Shown: in pieces, positions 38,225 through 47,574 of the stretch
How the letters are laid out: each line of letters begins with the position of its first letter
Position numbering within the stretch: the first letter of the stretch is position 1
Assembly (NCBI GenBank): GCA_963814975.1
Contig: CAWFFB010000020.1
Span: 61,954 to 125,953, forward strand
DNA from: CAVUXJ01 sp963814975
Lineage (GTDB): Bacteria; Acidobacteriota; Vicinamibacteria; Vicinamibacterales; CAVVIG01
Reading direction: 5' to 3'
DNA: 64,000 nucleotides
Translations under genes and position numbers: made by a program
The notes under the pieces: generated by a model
What the model saw: only the letters and a program-made list of their open reading frames with translations
Databases searched by the model: none
Told to the model about the DNA's origin: nothing

Positions 38225-38298
38225 CTCAACTCCCTGCGAACTCGTGGTCGGCTCGCCTCGGACACCCTTCCGAGCGTCGTATGCCTTGAGCCCGGGTA

Positions 38299-38433
38299 CT
38301 GGATCGCAATTTCAATGTCACGGTGAACGGCAAACGTTTCCTGATGGCTCAACAAGCCGACCGGTCCGAGAGTGCCGTGCGGCTGAACGTCGTGGTGAAC
38401 TGGCTGGAGGAGCTCAAGGCGAGAGTACGCTGA
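38299..38433 (+). pseudogene. C-terminal remnant of a WD40/TolB-like protein
   Basis: 45 codons, LDRNFNVTVNGKRFLMAQQ, later LNVVVNWLEELKARVR and a stop at 38431. This matches the end of the beta-propeller (TolB/PD40-type, often fused to Ser/Thr kinases) proteins common in Acidobacteriota, whose C-terminus reads 'YDV-x-x-DG-x-RFL' then 'VVLNWxxELK'. The frame is closed 10 bases upstream (TGA 38287-38289), so nothing of the propeller remains. The rest of the 337-bp gap between the lipoprotein and ankyrin genes holds nothing I can recognise. Confidence 0.6.
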
Positions 38434-38561
38434 ACGCTGGTTTACTGCGCACCACAGGTGTTCTTCCCATGAGCGCACGCTACGCCCGGAGCAAACTCTG
38501 CTCAGAAAATGTCCCGCGAGGGACCTTTTCATGCCACGGGTGAGCCCCGCTCGTGAGGACT

Positions 38562-40100
38562 CTATGGTTTTTGGGCTTTTTGAGTGCGGTTTTCCCTTTC
38601 GCGCCTTTCCCTCTCGTAGGTGTCTCGCCTGGCCGGTCTTGCCCCTTCTGTCGGAAGGCCTTTGGCCAGCATGACGCGGCGAATCGCGTCAAGAGCGAGT
38701 GGGGTCGGCTGGGGTCGTCCCCGCCGGTAACCCTCGGCAATAAACAGCGGCGTGCTTTCTTCAAAGTTGGGACGATTCCAGATGCGGGCATCAGCGCCGC
38801 GCTCCGCCAGCAGCTGCACAATCGTCGGAAAGCCGCCCTCCGCCGCGCCGTGCATCGCGGTGTCGCCGTTGTAGTCGACCGCGTTGATGTCCGCGCCCCG
38901 GTCAAGGAGGAGCTGCACGGCGTCCAGTGCCTCGGCCTCCGTACCGGCCTCTTCGAGGGGGGCTGCCGTGCCCAAGCCGGCGGCAGCCATCAGCGGCGTG
39001 CTCCCCTCGGCATTCGGCAGGAAGGGGTCCGCGCCCAGCTCGAGGAGGACACGTATGAACGGAGCGTCCGCCCGGTCGGCCGCCATCAGGAGCGGCGTCG
39101 CCCCTTCCGTCCCAAGTAGCGTCGCGGAGTTCGGCGGGCGCAGGACGGTCCCATCCAGAGGTTCATTGACGTTCGCTCCCCGCTCCACGAGCGCGCGAAC
39201 GAATTGAAGGCTCGTCAGACGTCCCGATCCGATCGGGGGCGGATCGCCGCTATCACTGACATCCGGCTTCCGGACCCAGCTCATCGTATGCAGCGGAGTG
39301 AACCCTGTCCGCTCGTCGTTCGGATCGGCCCCAGCGTCGACCAGAGCGATTGCCAGCTCGAAATGGCCGTTCTCCACGGCGATCAGCAACGGACTGGTGC
39401 CCGTCGAGGGTCCCCTCCTCGAGAGTCGGTCCCCCTCACGCTGGAACGTCTCGTTCACATCGATGCCGGCCTCGAGAAGCGTACGCGCCACCTCGATCCG
39501 CCCCTCGCGCACGGCGAAGAGCAACGGCGTGAACCCGGACTTGACCTTGGCGCGAATGTCTGCTCCGCCATCGATGAGGGCGCGCACCACGGGGGCGTGC
39601 CCCTCGGCCGCTGCCCACATGATGGCCGTCTGGTCGCTGCGCTCACGCGCGTTGGGGTCGGCCCCCCGCCCAAGGAGCGCTTTCACGGTTTCGAGATTTC
39701 CCGCGCGCGCCGCCGTCATGAGGACCGTCTCCCCACCCGGAAGCGCCGCCTTCGCGTCAGCGCCCGCTTCGAGCAGGAGCTTGACCATTTCCGCGTTCGC
39801 GTTTGTGCAAGCCAGGGAGAGCGGAGGCACACCGTAGCGGTTCACAGTGTTGACCTTGGCGCCCGCGCGTACCAGCATGCGTGCCGACGCCGCGTCGTCG
39901 TTGTAGACCGCCCAATGCAGGGCGGTCATCCCATCGACCTGTGCCAAGTTGACGTCCGCGCCCGCATCGATGAGGCTGCGGAGGAGCGCTGCGTTGCGCT
40001 GTTCGACTGCGTCGGCCAGTACCGCTTTCTCGGCCGCGACAGCCGCGCCGGCCAGCCCGAACACCAGGAGCCAGAGTCCAGCGATGCGTCTCCAATCCAT
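38562..40100 (-). CDS. Secreted ankyrin repeat protein
   Basis: 512 residues. N-terminal signal sequence (RIAGLWLLVFGLAGAAVAAE), then about eleven ankyrin repeats of 33 residues, for example DGMTALHWAVYNDDAASARM, GETVLMTAARAGNLETVKAL, SDQTAIMWAAAEGHAPVVRA and GDTAMHGAAEGGFPTIVQLL, with two longer interruptions (RLSRRGPSTGT and VRKPDVSDSGDPPPIGSG). The C-terminal tail RRDTYERERRERENRTQKAQ is charged and encoded by repeat-like DNA. Such secreted ankyrin proteins are common in Acidobacteriota and often lie beside DUF1552/DUF1592 genes, which are absent here. It probably binds partners in the periplasm; no enzymatic domain is present. Confidence 0.88.
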   Translation of the reverse strand: MDWRRIAGLWLLVFGLAGAAVAAEKAVLADAVEQRNAALLRSLIDAGADVNLAQVDGMTALHWAVYNDDAASARMLVRAGAKVNTVNRYGVPPLSLACTNANAEMVKLLLEAGADAKAALPGGETVLMTAARAGNLETVKALLGRGADPNARERSDQTAIMWAAAEGHAPVVRALIDGGADIRAKVKSGFTPLLFAVREGRIEVARTLLEAGIDVNETFQREGDRLSRRGPSTGTSPLLIAVENGHFELAIALVDAGADPNDERTGFTPLHTMSWVRKPDVSDSGDPPPIGSGRLTSLQFVRALVERGANVNEPLDGTVLRPPNSATLLGTEGATPLLMAADRADAPFIRVLLELGADPFLPNAEGSTPLMAAAGLGTAAPLEEAGTEAEALDAVQLLLDRGADINAVDYNGDTAMHGAAEGGFPTIVQLLAERGADARIWNRPNFEESTPLFIAEGYRRGRPQPTPLALDAIRRVMLAKGLPTEGARPARRDTYERERRERENRTQKAQKP

Positions 40101-41012
40101 ATGCTCCTCCCGCAGCTTTTCAGGGCTGCTCCGGAGACTCTCGACCTACAGGGCACAATTGTGCGCAGTACGTCGTCGAGTTCGCAGTTTCCCGAGAAAG
40201 CGTAGGGTGGCCCGCGGATGCTGTCAAGGACATTGAGACCTTGACCAACTGCAGCGCGCTGTCGGCGGGCGGAATCTGCCGTGATCCCTCGTCAGACTTT
40301 TGTGTTCAGGACGTGGCGTCGTAGACGGCCTCTCGACCCTCAGCAATTGCTCATGCCCGTCGATGTCCTTTGAGGCTAGGGTCTGCAGAGTAGAGTCGCA
40401 CAAATGCGGTACGAACGAGCACACCAGAAATCGCCCAAGACATCCGGCTTCGCCGGACCGAACGGTCAGCCAACGAGACGATAGAACTCACGCATAGACA
40501 GGGTTGAGATTGGTGGCCTTGTTGGCACCGTTCGCGCTGAGACAGCAAGGCTCGACAATATCAGGAGTGTCAGGGTTGTCTCCTCTGTACGAGTCTCGGT
40601 GGCTTGTCGCTTACTGATTCTGACGCGACGACCCAGACTATCGAACCCTGTTGACGTCTGTCTAACTGGTCATGGCGCGCGACTCTAGCGACAATGGTTC
40701 GAAAATCCAATCACCTACCGGCTTCCCGCCGTCCGCGAGAGTCCCCATCCCCATCAATACTCCGTATTCCACCAGAGTCGTAGAGACGTGGTGCAGACGG
40801 GACCGAGCTGCTGGCAGCTGTCGGCCTACCGAAGTATTGAGAGCCGCTTCCAGGCGGAACGCGCTGAACACTTCCACCCGTTCGTGCCTCCCTCAATAGC
40901 CAGAGGCGCCAATTTTCTCGATCGACGAGTCGCAGAGGTGAAAGATCTCCGATGAGACTCGACGATGGTCGTGAGGCGGAATCACGCGTGCCGTTCCGCG
41001 AAGATCCGGTCG
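40101..41012. other. No recognisable gene in 912 bp
   Basis: Only short frames under about 100 codons exist here on both strands and none shows family motifs, a ribosome site or homology I recognise. Base composition is lower in GC than the neighbours. A short hairpin CCGGC-TTC-GCCGG occurs at about 40444-40456. It may be a decayed gene or a spacer between the ankyrin gene and kup; the bases just after kup's stop (41013) hold no clear terminator. Confidence 0.5.
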
Positions 41013-42932
41013 TCAAATTTCGACCTGCACTCCCAACTCGACGACGCTGTCCGGCGGCAGCTTGAAGAAGGCGGTGGCTCGAATCGCGTTCCGGGCCATC
41101 AGTACGAACAGCTTCTCGCGCCAGACGGCCATTCCGGGGTGCTTGGTTACGATCACGGTTTCCCGGCCCAGGAAGTACGTGACATCGGTGAAATCGATTG
41201 TCAGCCCCTGCTCGCGCGCCAAGGCCAGCGCCTCGGGGACGTTCGGGTCGTCCATGAACCCGTAGCGCAGCACGACGTTGAACAGCTCACAGCCGAGCGG
41301 CGCGATCGAGAGACGTTCGTCCGGCGTGACGTGTGGGGTGTGCGTGGTCTGGACACTGAGGATGATCACCCGCTGATGGAGGACCTTGTTGTGCCGCAGA
41401 TTGTGCACCAGCGCCGGAGGCGTCCCTTTCGGCTGTGCCGTCATGAAGACGGCGGTGCCGGGTACGCGGATTGGCTCGTGCGCCACCGTCAACGCCACGA
41501 ACTCCTCCAGGGGAAGCGCGCGAGCCGTCAGCCGTTCGGCCACCAGACGGCGGCCGGTCTTCCACGTGGTCATAGCCGTGAAGAGCACGGTGCCGATGAC
41601 CAGCGGTAGCCACCCGCCATGGGCCACTTTCAACAGGTTCGCGCCCAGGAACGCGAGATCGATCGACAGGAACACGCCGGTAATCAGCAGCGCGGCGCCA
41701 AGCGGCCACTTCCAGCGCTCGGTGGCGATCACATGCAGCAGCACGGCGGTGATGACCATCGTCAGGGTCACGGCGATGCCGTAGGCGGCCGCGAGCGCGC
41801 TCGAGGATCGGAACCCGATGACAATGGCGATCGTGCCGACCATCAGCGCCCAGTTCACTTGCGGCACGTAGATCTGCCCCATGTGGTGCGAGGAGGTGTG
41901 ATCGATGTCCATCCGCGGGCTGTATCCAAGCTGGACGGCCTGGTGAGTCAACGAGAAGGCGCCTGAGATGAGCGCCTGGGAGGCGATGATGGCGGCCGCT
42001 GTCGCCAGTCCCACCATGGGCAGGAGTGCCCAGGGCGGCGCCAGCAGGAAGAACGGCTGTCTCGCCGCGGTGCTGTCGATCAGCAGCAGCGCGCCCTGGC
42101 CGAAGTAATTGAGCAGCAGGGCGGGCAGCACCAGGCTGAACCACGCGAGGCGAATCGGCCGCTTCCCGAAGTGACCCATGTCGGCGTACAGGGCCTCGCC
42201 GCCGGTGACCGCGAGAAAGACCGCACCCAGCACGGCGAAGCCGTGCAGTCCGTGCGTCTCGAAGAACACGAGCGCGTGGATCGGGTTGATCGCGGACAAA
42301 ACAATCGGCTGCTTGACGATCCAGGTCAGCCCCAGAACCGCGATCGCGACAAACCACAGCACCATCACCGGACCAAACAGCCGGCCGATTAGGTGCGTGC
42401 CCTGCTGCTGGATCGTGAAGATCCCGATGAGAATCACGACGGCGAGCGGGACGACGTACGAATCGAACAACGGTGTCGCGACCGTCAGTCCCTCGACGGC
42501 GCCGAGCACGGTGATGGCCGGCGTGATCATGCCGTCCCCATACAGCAGGGCGGCGCCGAAAATGCCGAGAGCGATCAACACGTGCCGGCCATTCGCGCTG
42601 CCGCGTGGGGGCAGGAGTGCCGTCAACGCGAGGATGCCGCCCTCCCCGGCGTTGTCCGCGCGCATCACGATGGCGATGTACTTGATCGAGATGACGATCA
42701 CGAGCGCGTAGATGACGAGCGACAGCACGCCGAGCACGTTCTCGGGCGTCGGCGGCACCGAATGGGTGCCGAAAAAACATTCCCTGATCGTGTAGAGAGG
42801 GCTCGTTCCGATGTCCCCGTACACCACCCCGATGGTGGTCACCGTCAGCGGAAGCAACGAGCGGGCGGAGTGCCGGAAACGTCGGAAATGTGGCGGCGCC
42901 GTGCTCGGCGCGGGGACGTGGACGTCTGCCAT
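41013..42932 (-). CDS. kup: Potassium uptake protein Kup
   Basis: 639 residues, matching the usual length of about 620-640. Twelve membrane segments follow the N-terminal signature GVVYGDIGTSPLYTIRECF and GGILALTALL; YGDGMITPAITVLGAVEG and GTSxx-type loops match the KUP/HAK/KT family. The C-terminal cytoplasmic domain (from about 440) includes VHNLRHNKVLHQRVIIL and the conserved FMDDPNVPEAL. It imports K+ with protons. The start ATG 42932 precedes ADVHVPAP. It lies at the head of a potassium-related island ending with kdp. The 356 bp upstream hold no recognisable c-di-AMP (ydaO) riboswitch on the minus strand. Confidence 0.94.
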   Translation of the reverse strand: MADVHVPAPSTAPPHFRRFRHSARSLLPLTVTTIGVVYGDIGTSPLYTIRECFFGTHSVPPTPENVLGVLSLVIYALVIVISIKYIAIVMRADNAGEGGILALTALLPPRGSANGRHVLIALGIFGAALLYGDGMITPAITVLGAVEGLTVATPLFDSYVVPLAVVILIGIFTIQQQGTHLIGRLFGPVMVLWFVAIAVLGLTWIVKQPIVLSAINPIHALVFFETHGLHGFAVLGAVFLAVTGGEALYADMGHFGKRPIRLAWFSLVLPALLLNYFGQGALLLIDSTAARQPFFLLAPPWALLPMVGLATAAAIIASQALISGAFSLTHQAVQLGYSPRMDIDHTSSHHMGQIYVPQVNWALMVGTIAIVIGFRSSSALAAAYGIAVTLTMVITAVLLHVIATERWKWPLGAALLITGVFLSIDLAFLGANLLKVAHGGWLPLVIGTVLFTAMTTWKTGRRLVAERLTARALPLEEFVALTVAHEPIRVPGTAVFMTAQPKGTPPALVHNLRHNKVLHQRVIILSVQTTHTPHVTPDERLSIAPLGCELFNVVLRYGFMDDPNVPEALALAREQGLTIDFTDVTYFLGRETVIVTKHPGMAVWREKLFVLMARNAIRATAFFKLPPDSVVELGVQVEI

Positions 42933-43288
42933 GGTCGGGTCTGCGGAGGCCCCTGCGAACTTACGCTGCCCGGCCGAACAAACGCAAGTGGACGCTGCCG
43001 TTAAACAGTGTGAGCCCCCGTTGGAAGCGCCGGATTTCCAAATGCGCTCGAGACTCGCGCGACCGACGGATGTCCAAAAGGGATTGTTCGATAGGACAGC
43101 AGAGACCGCTCGTAGCGGACTTGGTCGTCGGTTTTGGCACAATCGGCGGCGCTCAGTGAATGTCAGGCACAAGAATATCGATGCTGGCGCACTCGGGCGG
43201 AGAGTCCGATGGGGGAACAGCGAGGGGCAGCTGGTAGGCTCACAGACGATGCACGACCGCCGGAGCGGAACTACTTCTACGGTCGGGG

Positions 43289-43627
43289 TTATTTAAGTGG
43301 GGAGTCGATCAACGCACGCAGAGTGTTTTCCGCACGCCACTCAACCCAGGCGGCAGCGGTTGCAGCCGCCCCCAACGCAAGAAGCGCAACGAGAAGACCG
43401 GTTCTGGGAAGCAGGGGAGTCGTCAGTTCGATGAGCCAGGCGACGACTCCGCCTACTGCCAGTCGACGCCACCACAGCTGTCGAAACGCCCGAGTGTATT
43501 CCGCATTGAAATACGCGGCCAGCAACGAAGCGGCACGCTGGCCGTCCGGATCGTTTGGACCGCACCCGTGCAAGTCGACGACCTGCCTCATAAGACCACG
43601 CACAATTTGGTAGTAGTGGCCAAACAC
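43289..43627 (-). CDS. Small membrane protein, unknown function
   Basis: 112 residues. A soluble N-terminal half (MRQVVDLHGCGPNDPDGQRA, then AAYFNAEYTRAFRQLWWRRL) is followed by two membrane segments, LAVGGVVAWLIELTTPLLP and GLLVALLALGAAATAAAWVEW, and a short tail RAENTLRALIDSPLK. The second segment resembles the hydrophobic part of the small ORF at 44939-45133 (ending in AAFIEW), so the two may be related. It lies between kup and the four-helix protein on the same strand. No known domain. Confidence 0.55.
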   Translation of the reverse strand: MFGHYYQIVRGLMRQVVDLHGCGPNDPDGQRAASLLAAYFNAEYTRAFRQLWWRRLAVGGVVAWLIELTTPLLPRTGLLVALLALGAAATAAAWVEWRAENTLRALIDSPLK

Positions 43628-43695
43628 AGGGTGCTCAAGAACGCACAGCTCATAGAGTCACACCGCGAATTCGATGCGCCTTGAACGCTCACGCT

Positions 43696-44691
43696 CTATC
43701 GGGTGGCGGTGAACCCACGTTTCGCGAGTGCGTCCTGGAGCGCGTGGAGGCTGTCCTCGCAGGCGGCGGTGAGCGTGCGCTTCTCGCCCAGGGACAACGC
43801 CAAGGAACGGACATTGCTGTTGCGTCGGGACCAACCGATGATCTCGGTGTTAAGGCGCATGAATTGGTCGAAAGCGGTGGTGGCGGCGACGAGCTGCCGG
43901 CGGGAAGCAGGAGGGCCGAGGCCCGCCAACACCTTGAGCGCGCTTCGGGCAGTGGTCTCCGCCGTGACCATCTGCTCTTCCATGCGCGTCATCGCCGCCT
44001 CGTCGGCTTCGGCGATATGCGGCGCCTGGAGCACCTGGATCTCGCGCACGGCCGCTACGGCCGTTGCGACGAGAGCCTTGACATGCCAGGTGTCCTTCTT
44101 CGGTACCAAGGCCGTGAAGCCCTGGAGGGAATCCCGGAAAGCGTCGGAGGCCTTCAGAGCGGCGCCGAAGGACAGCCGCTGCGCCTTGAGATTGGTGTTC
44201 TCGACGGCCAGCTCGAGGATGCTGCGATCCAGCGCGCGATACTTGGAGAATCGGATGCCGAACTCTTCGAGTAGATGGGTTTCGTTGGCGAAATCGAGGT
44301 CCCAGAGGATCGGTCCCAGAGCGTCGACACTCGTCTGGACCGCCTGCGTTGTCACCTCGGCTTCACGTGCAAACGCGACAGACGTTTCGTCGGTGTCGGC
44401 CATCACAGCGCGATTTGCGGCATCGGCAGCCATGGTGAATTGAACGAGGAGGCTCGCTGTGAGTCGGTTCGCTTCCGACAGCCGCTCCAGAACAGTTCGA
44501 GGCCCATCGATACAGGCGGTCGCCGCAACAACAACCGTGACGGCGATCCAGCAACCGGCGGTCGCTCCGGTCCGACGTGAGGCTGCGGGCCAAACTCGCC
44601 CGTCGAACCGTTCCTGCAGACTCACGATGACAAAACCACCACGACCAGATCCATTGTCGTATCCATCGACCACCATCAAGCCTCGGACCAT
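43696..44691 (-). CDS. Four-helix-bundle sensor-like protein, no signalling domain
   Basis: 331 residues, start uncertain. After a charged N-terminus there is a hydrophobic segment (TGATAGCWIAVTVVVAATAC) and then a long helical region with many heptad-like repeats: LSEANRLTASLLVQFTMAADAANRAVM, then FAREAEVTTQAVQTSVDAL and TAETTARSALKVLAGLG. This resembles the ligand-binding four-helix bundle of methyl-accepting chemotaxis proteins, but no HAMP or methyl-accepting domain follows and the protein ends after the second helix pair. It may be a free periplasmic sensor or adhesin-like subunit. It lies between kup and the kdp genes, so a potassium or osmotic link is possible but unproven. A GTG start near 44627 (VSLQERFDG) is an alternative. 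Confidence 0.6.
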   Translation of the reverse strand: MVRGLMVVDGYDNGSGRGGFVIVSLQERFDGRVWPAASRRTGATAGCWIAVTVVVAATACIDGPRTVLERLSEANRLTASLLVQFTMAADAANRAVMADTDETSVAFAREAEVTTQAVQTSVDALGPILWDLDFANETHLLEEFGIRFSKYRALDRSILELAVENTNLKAQRLSFGAALKASDAFRDSLQGFTALVPKKDTWHVKALVATAVAAVREIQVLQAPHIAEADEAAMTRMEEQMVTAETTARSALKVLAGLGPPASRRQLVAATTAFDQFMRLNTEIIGWSRRNSNVRSLALSLGEKRTLTAACEDSLHALQDALAKRGFTATR

Positions 44692-44938
44692 TCGCGGCGA
44701 ACGCGCATCGAAAACACCGCACCGAGCTTTGAAGAATGAAACCGGCCACTATGATTGGTCGTTGGACTGGTGGCCCATGGGTCGGCCTCGAAATACCCGG
44801 CGCAAACAGCCATCGCGAGTTTCTACGGATCGTGATGCGTCCAATAGGTGGATGCCAGACCACAGGCCAATGTGGATCCGGCATCGACATGTCGCATTTC
44901 CCGACGGATGTAGTCGGTGAGGCTCTCGCTACGGGAAA

Positions 44939-45133
44939 TCAATCCTGCAGCCAGATGCACCACCCTGTGGCACACGCGATCGCGGCGCCGAATCCCAGCG
45001 GCCACGGCGCCCATTCGATGAACGCGGCAACGGCCACGGCCGCGCCAAAGACAAGCAAGGCTGCAACAACCCTCGATAGCGTGTTGCCGTGCGGGCGGCG
45101 GTTCGGTAGAGATACTTGGCGTCCAACCCTCAT
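44939..45133 (-). CDS. Very small membrane protein
   Basis: 64 residues from ATG 45133, preceded by AGGGAG nine bases upstream. Two hydrophobic segments, VVAALLVFGAAVAVAAFIEW and PLGFGAAIACATGWCIWLQ, form a likely helical hairpin. A possible KdpE-type operator (45174-45188) lies about 40 bp upstream, in its promoter region. No homologue is recognised, but the AAFIEW end of its first segment resembles AAWVEW in the 112-residue protein at 43289-43627. Confidence 0.45.
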   Translation of the reverse strand: MRVGRQVSLPNRRPHGNTLSRVVAALLVFGAAVAVAAFIEWAPWPLGFGAAIACATGWCIWLQD

Positions 45134-45173
45134 GGGACCGACTCCCTCTCCCGCAACGGTACCCGTCGTGCCA

Positions 45174-45188
45174 TTAAGAAGTCCTTAG
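45174..45188. promoter_or_regulatory. Candidate KdpE-type operator, copy 1
   Basis: TTAAGAAGTCCTTAG. It matches 12 of 15 positions of the sequence at 47575-47589 upstream of kdpFABC (shared TTAnGAnnTCCTTAG). On the reverse strand it reads CTAAGGACTTCTTAA, two imperfect copies of an OmpR-type half-site. It lies between the 64-residue membrane gene (starts 45133, minus) and the kdpD-type kinase (starts 45398, plus). Confidence 0.4.
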
Positions 45189-45397
45189 CAATGCATCAAG
45201 ATTCCGACCGTTCGAACCGCACGAGCGGCGGCTGGCGGTGGGCTCTTGGGCGGAATCAATAGCGGCACCAGGGCGAGCACGCGGCCGGGGCGCGCCGACC
45301 CCCGGGGATCGAAGAATGATGAAGCTCCGAGCAGAGCGGTATCAGCGTCGAGCAGACCTCGTTTGACCAGCCGGCTGGCGTTAAGTAGCCTCACCTT

Positions 45398-46828
45398 GTG
45401 CGAACGATCCTCGCGATCGGCCGGGTCGCCGCCTCGATCGGCGCTGTAGCGCTCATTACCACGCTGTATTCCCAGACCCTCGACGTCAACCCGACGACGG
45501 TCGCGCTCTCGTACCTGATCGCGATTCTGATCATCGCGTCCACGTGGGGCATCGTCGGAGCGACGACGGCTTCGATCGTGTCCGCGGTGTGCTTCAATTT
45601 GTTCTTCCTGCCCCCCGTGGGTGCCCTCACGATCGCCGATCCGGAGAACTGGGTGGCGTTTGTCGCGTTCCTGGCGACCGCTATCGTCGCCAGTCAACTT
45701 TCCGGCCGGGCGCGGCAGCGTGAAATCGATGCCGCAGGGCGGCAGCGCGATCTGGAGCGTCTCTACGCCCTGAGCCGGGCGCTCCTGCTCTCCGAGAGGA
45801 CCGGGTCCGTGTCCGGCACGATTGCGCGTCACATCGCCGACACATTCGAGCTCCAGGCCGTCGGTCTCTACGATCAGCGCACCGACACAGTGTCGTGGGC
45901 CGGCCCGATGGAATGGCCGACGGTTGAAACGAAACTTCGTGATGTCGCCAGGCGCGCCATCGCGATTCGTGACCCGGCCGGATTGGTCGTGATCGCGATT
46001 CAACTCGGCGGGGCGCCGATCGGCAGTCTTGCGCTCCCCGATGTGGGGCTCAGCGATACTGTGTTGCATTCGATTGCGAACCTCGCAGCGATCGGGCTCG
46101 AGCGCGCACGTGCACAGGATGCCAAGGCGCGTGCCGAGGCGGCGCAGGAGAGCAGCGAGTTACGGTCGACGGTATTGGACGCTCTGGCGCACGAGTTCAA
46201 GACACCGCTCACCTCGATGAAGGCAGCTGCCAGTGATCTGCTTGCCAGCGCGTCAACCCGCGCCCGCGATCGCGAACTGGCGACGATCATCGACGAAGGC
46301 CTGGACCGTTTCCAGGCGCTGGTAACGGACGCGGTTCAGATGCTGCGGATCGATGCAGGCAACTTTGCCGTGCATCGCGATCGCCACAATCTCGCGGATG
46401 TTGTCGCCACGACGGTGGAGAAGTTCGAGGGCCGTCTGGATGGTCACCGTCTCCTCAAGCAGGTTCCCGAGGGCTTGACGGTCGACGCGGATCGCGAGCT
46501 GCTCGGCCTGGCTCTTCGACAGCTACTCGACAATGCGGTGAAATACTCGCCGCCGACCTCGACCATCGAGATTCAGGCGCACGCCAAGGGCGCCGTGGCT
46601 GTCATCGTCCGCAATTCCGGTTCGGCGATTCCGGAGCGCGAGCAGGCGCGGGTTGTTGAACGCTTCTATCGCGGTGCAGGAGCCCGCAATATTCCCGGAA
46701 CCGGAATGGGGCTCGCCATTGTCAAACAGATCGCGCAGGCGCATGGGGGGACCCTGACGATTGCGAGCTCACCCGAGACTGGAACAGCGTTCACCCTCTC
46801 GCTCCCCCGCGGAGGTCCGGTCTCGTGA
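45398..46828 (+). CDS. KdpD-type histidine kinase lacking the KdpD/USP sensory half
   Basis: 476 residues. Four membrane segments of the DUF4118 type (RVAASIGAVALITTLYS to FVAFLATAIVASQLSG), a GAF-like domain (about 125-235), the phospho-acceptor helix with His265 in ALAHEFKTPLTSM, the N box RQLLDNAVKYSPPT and the G boxes GTGMGLAIVKQIAQAHGG. This is the C-terminal half of classic KdpD; the N-terminal ATPase and USP domains (about 370 residues) are absent and appear as separate proteins at 52763-54982. It should phosphorylate KdpE, whose gene overlaps by four bases. The start GTG 45398 is just before the first membrane segment. Confidence 0.9.
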   Translation: MRTILAIGRVAASIGAVALITTLYSQTLDVNPTTVALSYLIAILIIASTWGIVGATTASIVSAVCFNLFFLPPVGALTIADPENWVAFVAFLATAIVASQLSGRARQREIDAAGRQRDLERLYALSRALLLSERTGSVSGTIARHIADTFELQAVGLYDQRTDTVSWAGPMEWPTVETKLRDVARRAIAIRDPAGLVVIAIQLGGAPIGSLALPDVGLSDTVLHSIANLAAIGLERARAQDAKARAEAAQESSELRSTVLDALAHEFKTPLTSMKAAASDLLASASTRARDRELATIIDEGLDRFQALVTDAVQMLRIDAGNFAVHRDRHNLADVVATTVEKFEGRLDGHRLLKQVPEGLTVDADRELLGLALRQLLDNAVKYSPPTSTIEIQAHAKGAVAVIVRNSGSAIPEREQARVVERFYRGAGARNIPGTGMGLAIVKQIAQAHGGTLTIASSPETGTAFTLSLPRGGPVS

Positions 46829-47523
46829 GCGGCGGCCGGATCCTCGTTGTCGACGATGATCCGCAGATACGCCGGGTCATGCGCGTCACGCTGACGGGCC
46901 AGGGCTACGAGGTGGACGACGCCAAGAGCGGCGAGGCGGCGCTGGAAAAGCTCCGCAAGGAGCGGTTCGACCTTGTCCTGCTCGACATGAATATGGCGGG
47001 GATGGATGGATTGGAGACGTGCCGGGCGATTCGCGGGCAGTCCGAGATCGCCATTATCATGTTGACGGTTCGTGACAAGGAATCCGACAAAGTCGAAGCG
47101 CTCGACGCGGGAGCCGACGATTACGTCACCAAGCCGTACAACCCGGCCGAGCTTCTCGCGCGGATTCGAGCCGGCCTGCGGCGGACGCCGTGGACGCACG
47201 GACCGAGCGGGCGGCTGACGCTGGGCTCAGTCGAAGTCGATTTCGACACCCGTCACGTGGTCGCGCGTGGCCGCAACGTGCGTCTCACTCCCAAGGAGTT
47301 TGAGCTTCTTTCCTACTTCGTGGCGCACGCGAACAAGGTACTTCCCCATCGGGAACTGCTGCAGGCGGTCTGGGGCCCTGACTACGGCGACCAGGTCGAC
47401 TACCTCCGCGTCTTCGTGAACCAATTGCGAAAGAAGATCGAGACCAAGCCCTCGAGTCCGGTCCATCTCTTGACCGAACCGTGGGTCGGTTACCGCCTCC
47501 AGCTCCCACCCGACATCCGCTGA
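46825..47523 (+). CDS. kdpE: Response regulator KdpE
   Basis: 232 residues from GTG 46825, which overlaps the kinase stop (GTGA). Receiver with VVDDDPQIRRV, phospho-acceptor Asp54 in LVLLDMNMAGMDG, IIMLTVRDKESD and DYVTKPYNPAELLAR. The winged-helix domain shows RNVRLTPKEFELLSYFVAH and VDYLRVFVNQLRKKIE, the conserved DNA-contact helix of KdpE, ending WVGYRLQLP. It activates kdpFABC under K+ limitation. Gene overlap suggests translational coupling with the kinase. A candidate binding site lies at 47575-47589. Confidence 0.93.
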   Translation: MSGGRILVVDDDPQIRRVMRVTLTGQGYEVDDAKSGEAALEKLRKERFDLVLLDMNMAGMDGLETCRAIRGQSEIAIIMLTVRDKESDKVEALDAGADDYVTKPYNPAELLARIRAGLRRTPWTHGPSGRLTLGSVEVDFDTRHVVARGRNVRLTPKEFELLSYFVAHANKVLPHRELLQAVWGPDYGDQVDYLRVFVNQLRKKIETKPSSPVHLLTEPWVGYRLQLPPDIR

Positions 47524-47574
47524 ACACGGCGTTCTGACCGCTCTGAAGGCAAGCGCGGAATCCTAATAGCTGGC

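Noticed and set aside
40662..41016. Short minus-strand frames between the ankyrin gene and kup
   Set aside because: They overlap each other in different frames and have no recognisable domain or start signal.
42933..43288. Possible cyclic di-AMP (ydaO) riboswitch upstream of kup
   Set aside because: I looked for the conserved GGGGGA and paired blocks on the minus strand and did not find them. A covariance-model search would settle it.
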